From CAZSNT01 sp964607765 (GTDB lineage: Bacteria; Verrucomicrobiota; Lentisphaeria; Oligosphaerales; JABHEG01), in NCBI GenBank assembly GCA_964607765.1, contig CAZSNT010000001.1:1-64000 (forward strand): a stretch of 64,000 nucleotides of DNA, read 5' to 3'. Shown in pieces: positions 62,104 to 64,000 of this stretch. Numbering within the stretch: the stretch's first letter is position 1; every line of letters starts with the position of its first letter. The notes beneath the pieces were generated by a model. It did not search any database. It was not told the origin of the DNA and worked only from the letters and a program-made list of their open reading frames with translations. A program made the position numbers and the translations under genes.

Positions 62104-64000
62104 ATGTTACTTGCTCAAGAGGGCGGACAAGCGATGGCGATAGCAGCCCGGCTCGATGAAGTGGCTCCCGGCGTCCTTGTTCAGCGGGGCGGGGTGAACT
62201 GCGGTGTGCTCACGGCGGGCTCGGACGCGGTGGTCATCAATCCCGGGAATTCCGGGCTGGTCGACGCGCTGCGGGAGAGGGGGATCACCCGCGTTGTCCG
62301 GGTCCTTTTCACCCATCATCGTCGCGAACTGGGTGACGGTCTTGCCGAGCTTTCGGCTGCATTCCAACCCCGGATCGGCGTGCCGGCGGCGGAGGCGCAG
62401 CTGTTTGCGGATCCCGCCGCCTACTGGGACAACCCCAACAGTCGCTGGCTCGCGCTCTGCACCCGCATGCCGTATCACGTGACCCACACCCGCCCTGTCC
62501 GCGTGGACACTGCCTTGAGCGACGGGGACACGATTGAGTTTGGCGACTGGCGCGTCAGCACCTTGGCCACGCCGGGCTACACGGACGGCGCGATCAGCTG
62601 CGTGTGCCGCCGCGGCGACGTCTGCATCGCTTTCACGGGCGATCTGATCTACCGGGCTGGTCAGGTCCGGGACCTGTACTGCCTGCAGCGAGGTGAGGAG
62701 CGCAACGGTCACGCGGTTGGTGACTACCATGGTTTCATGGGGTCGGCGAGATCGCTGCTGGCCAGCCTGGACCGCGTTCTGGGCGAGTGCCCGGACACGC
62801 TTGTGCCCGCGCACGGTGATGTGATGGATCGGCCACAGCATGCTGTGGGATTGCTGCGCGCGCGTATGGCCGCCGCCTATGCGAATTACGTCAGCGTTTC
62901 GGCGCTGCGCTGGTACTTCCCGGACTATTTCGCACCGTTCAGCACAACCCCGGAGACACTGCCGCTGCAGCAGACCGTGCCGCCTCCGCCGCAGTTCGTC
63001 CGCCAGGTGAGAGGCAACCTGTGGTTGCTGCTCTCAGACGAAGATCGTGCGATAGTCATCGATCCGTTCGAGGCGGCTGCGGTGGACGAGGTCAAGGGAC
63101 TGATCGACCGCGGCGAGGTCGCCGGTGTTGACGGCATCTGGGTAACGCACTATCACTGTGACCACGTGCAAGCCATCGGCTATGCCCGGGAGCTGTTTCA
63201 CTGCCCCGTCGTCACGGACAGCCACATGAGCGACATCCTCACGTACCCGGAACGCTACTTCCTTACGTGCCTGGCCGATGCATCCACCACGGTGGACCGC
63301 CCCACGCGACATGGCGAGACATGGCGCTGGCAGAATTACACACTGACTGCACTGCACTTTCCCGGGCAGACCTACTACCACTCCGGGATCCTGGCCGTAC
63401 CCGACGACGGGCCGCGCCTGTTCTTTTCAGGAGACTCGTTCACACCGACGGGTGTCGACGATTACTGTTCCTGGAACCGGAATTTCCTTGGCGCCGACAC
63501 GGGGTTCCGGCGTTGTGTGCGGCTGATGCGGGAGTACGCGCCCGACATCATTTTCAATCAGCATGTAGAGGTGGGATTTCACTTTTCCGATGACGCCTGG
63601 ACCCGGATCGACGCGGCCCTGGCTGCCCGTGAGCGGCTGTTCGCCGACCTGCTGCCGTGGCCGCACCCGGATTTCGGCACGGACGAGTGCTGGATCCGCA
63701 CCTGTCCCTACGAGCAGAGAGTCGCGACAGGCGGCGTCGCGACCGTCGACGTGCAGATCACGAACCACGCGGCAGCGCCGGTAGCGGCACACGTTGCGCC
63801 GGTTGCTCCCGAAGGTTGGACGCCCATGCCTGCGATGCTGAGCGCGGTGTGTCCTTCCAAGGAAGACTCGAGCCTGCGTTTGCAGTTGCGCGTGGCTGCG
63901 GATGCAACCCCCGGCCGGGTCATCATTCCGGTCCACATAACCTTCGGAGAACACGATCTGGGCTCATTCCGTGAGGCCATTGCTGTTGTCGAGCAGCGCA
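62104..64000 (+). CDS. Double metallo-beta-lactamase-fold protein (3' end outside the window)
   Basis: Open for 632 codons to the end of the window with no stop, so it is partial. ATG at 62104 is used; ATG 62134 is an alternative. Residues about 15-245 form a first MBL fold whose metal motif is altered (THHRREL at 70-76 instead of HxHxDH), with FTGDL and PAHGD retained. Residues about 295-530 are a second MBL fold with intact THYHCDH (His349, His351, Asp353, His354), FFSGDSF and NQHVEVGF. After about 560 a beta-sandwich-like domain begins (VDVQITNHAAAPVAAHV). No signal peptide is evident. A hydrolase is likely, but the substrate is unknown. Divergent from the TauE-like gene. Confidence 0.82.
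   Translation, partial: MLLAQEGGQAMAIAARLDEVAPGVLVQRGGVNCGVLTAGSDAVVINPGNSGLVDALRERGITRVVRVLFTHHRRELGDGLAELSAAFQPRIGVPAAEAQLFADPAAYWDNPNSRWLALCTRMPYHVTHTRPVRVDTALSDGDTIEFGDWRVSTLATPGYTDGAISCVCRRGDVCIAFTGDLIYRAGQVRDLYCLQRGEERNGHAVGDYHGFMGSARSLLASLDRVLGECPDTLVPAHGDVMDRPQHAVGLLRARMAAAYANYVSVSALRWYFPDYFAPFSTTPETLPLQQTVPPPPQFVRQVRGNLWLLLSDEDRAIVIDPFEAAAVDEVKGLIDRGEVAGVDGIWVTHYHCDHVQAIGYARELFHCPVVTDSHMSDILTYPERYFLTCLADASTTVDRPTRHGETWRWQNYTLTALHFPGQTYYHSGILAVPDDGPRLFFSGDSFTPTGVDDYCSWNRNFLGADTGFRRCVRLMREYAPDIIFNQHVEVGFHFSDDAWTRIDAALAARERLFADLLPWPHPDFGTDECWIRTCPYEQRVATGGVATVDVQITNHAAAPVAAHVAPVAPEGWTPMPAMLSAVCPSKEDSSLRLQLRVAADATPGRVIIPVHITFGEHDLGSFREAIAVVEQR

Overview
This is a 64 kb, high-GC window from a Gram-negative (diderm) bacterium. 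Outer-membrane efflux factors, a secretin, lipoproteins and periplasmic adaptors all point that way. A run of 100 Ns (59562-59661) shows it is a draft assembly, probably a metagenome-assembled genome. Several traits suggest a member of the PVC superphylum or a nearby phylum (Lentisphaerota, Kiritimatiellota or Planctomycetota type): an over-supply of prepilin-type proteins, prepilin cleavage sites without Gly at -1, a URO-D-like decarboxylase beside sugar and alcohol dehydrogenases, a DUF11/OmcB-like lipoprotein, and heptanucleotide repeats between genes. That assignment is inference; no rRNA or other phylogenetic marker is present.

Layout. (1) 1-570: gene-free, with heptad and inverted repeats. 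(2) 570-24303: a heavy-metal resistance island. It holds a cus-like operon on the minus strand (receiver, TolC-like outer-membrane factor, tandem YHS protein, CusB-like adaptor, CusA-like RND pump, Cys-rich lipoprotein), a membrane spermidine-synthase-like protein, a P1B ATPase divergent from an RcnR/FrmR-type repressor with a clear palindromic operator between them, a His-rich secreted protein followed by CzcB, CzcA and a YHS lipoprotein, and a sensor kinase with an NtrC-type sigma-54 activator. (3) 24509-27641: an Fe-ADH family gene with a probable internal deletion, a URO-D family protein and a Gfo/Idh/MocA oxidoreductase. (4) 28105-43884: type IV pilus genes: pilA, pilV-like, a pilW-like/LamG fusion, pilX-like, two tandem PilY1-position propeller proteins, then pilM, N, O, P and Q and a DUF11 lipoprotein. 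(5) 44072-46219: small lipoproteins and one unknown gene. (6) 46396-59489: an unusual minus-strand cluster. GspG-like pseudopilins are interleaved with two ABC-2 systems (one GldA/F/G-like, one with a degenerate ATPase) and a double-receiver protein. It is followed by two paralogous pilin genes, each with 1.1-1.7 kb of gene-free but conserved upstream DNA. (7) 59490-64000: an assembly gap inside a 55-bp tandem repeat, a GH51 arabinofuranosidase, a TauE-type exporter and a truncated double metallo-beta-lactamase-fold protein.

Regulation. Sigma-54 (-24/-12) type sequences of the form TGGCA-N6-[T/G/A]TGCT precede the cus operon, pilA and pilM. Two more lie upstream of the duplicated pilins but point away from them. 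The NtrC-type activator at 21164-22495 is an obvious candidate for the metal operon, though not shown.

Best candidate for something undescribed: the region 46396-59228. It combines pseudopilins, two ABC systems, a phosphomimic-like receiver and the repeated non-coding architecture upstream of the pilin pair (twin 15-bp dyads exactly 21 bp apart, a far-upstream perfect Shine-Dalgarno, outward sigma-54 promoters and a conserved 90-bp block).
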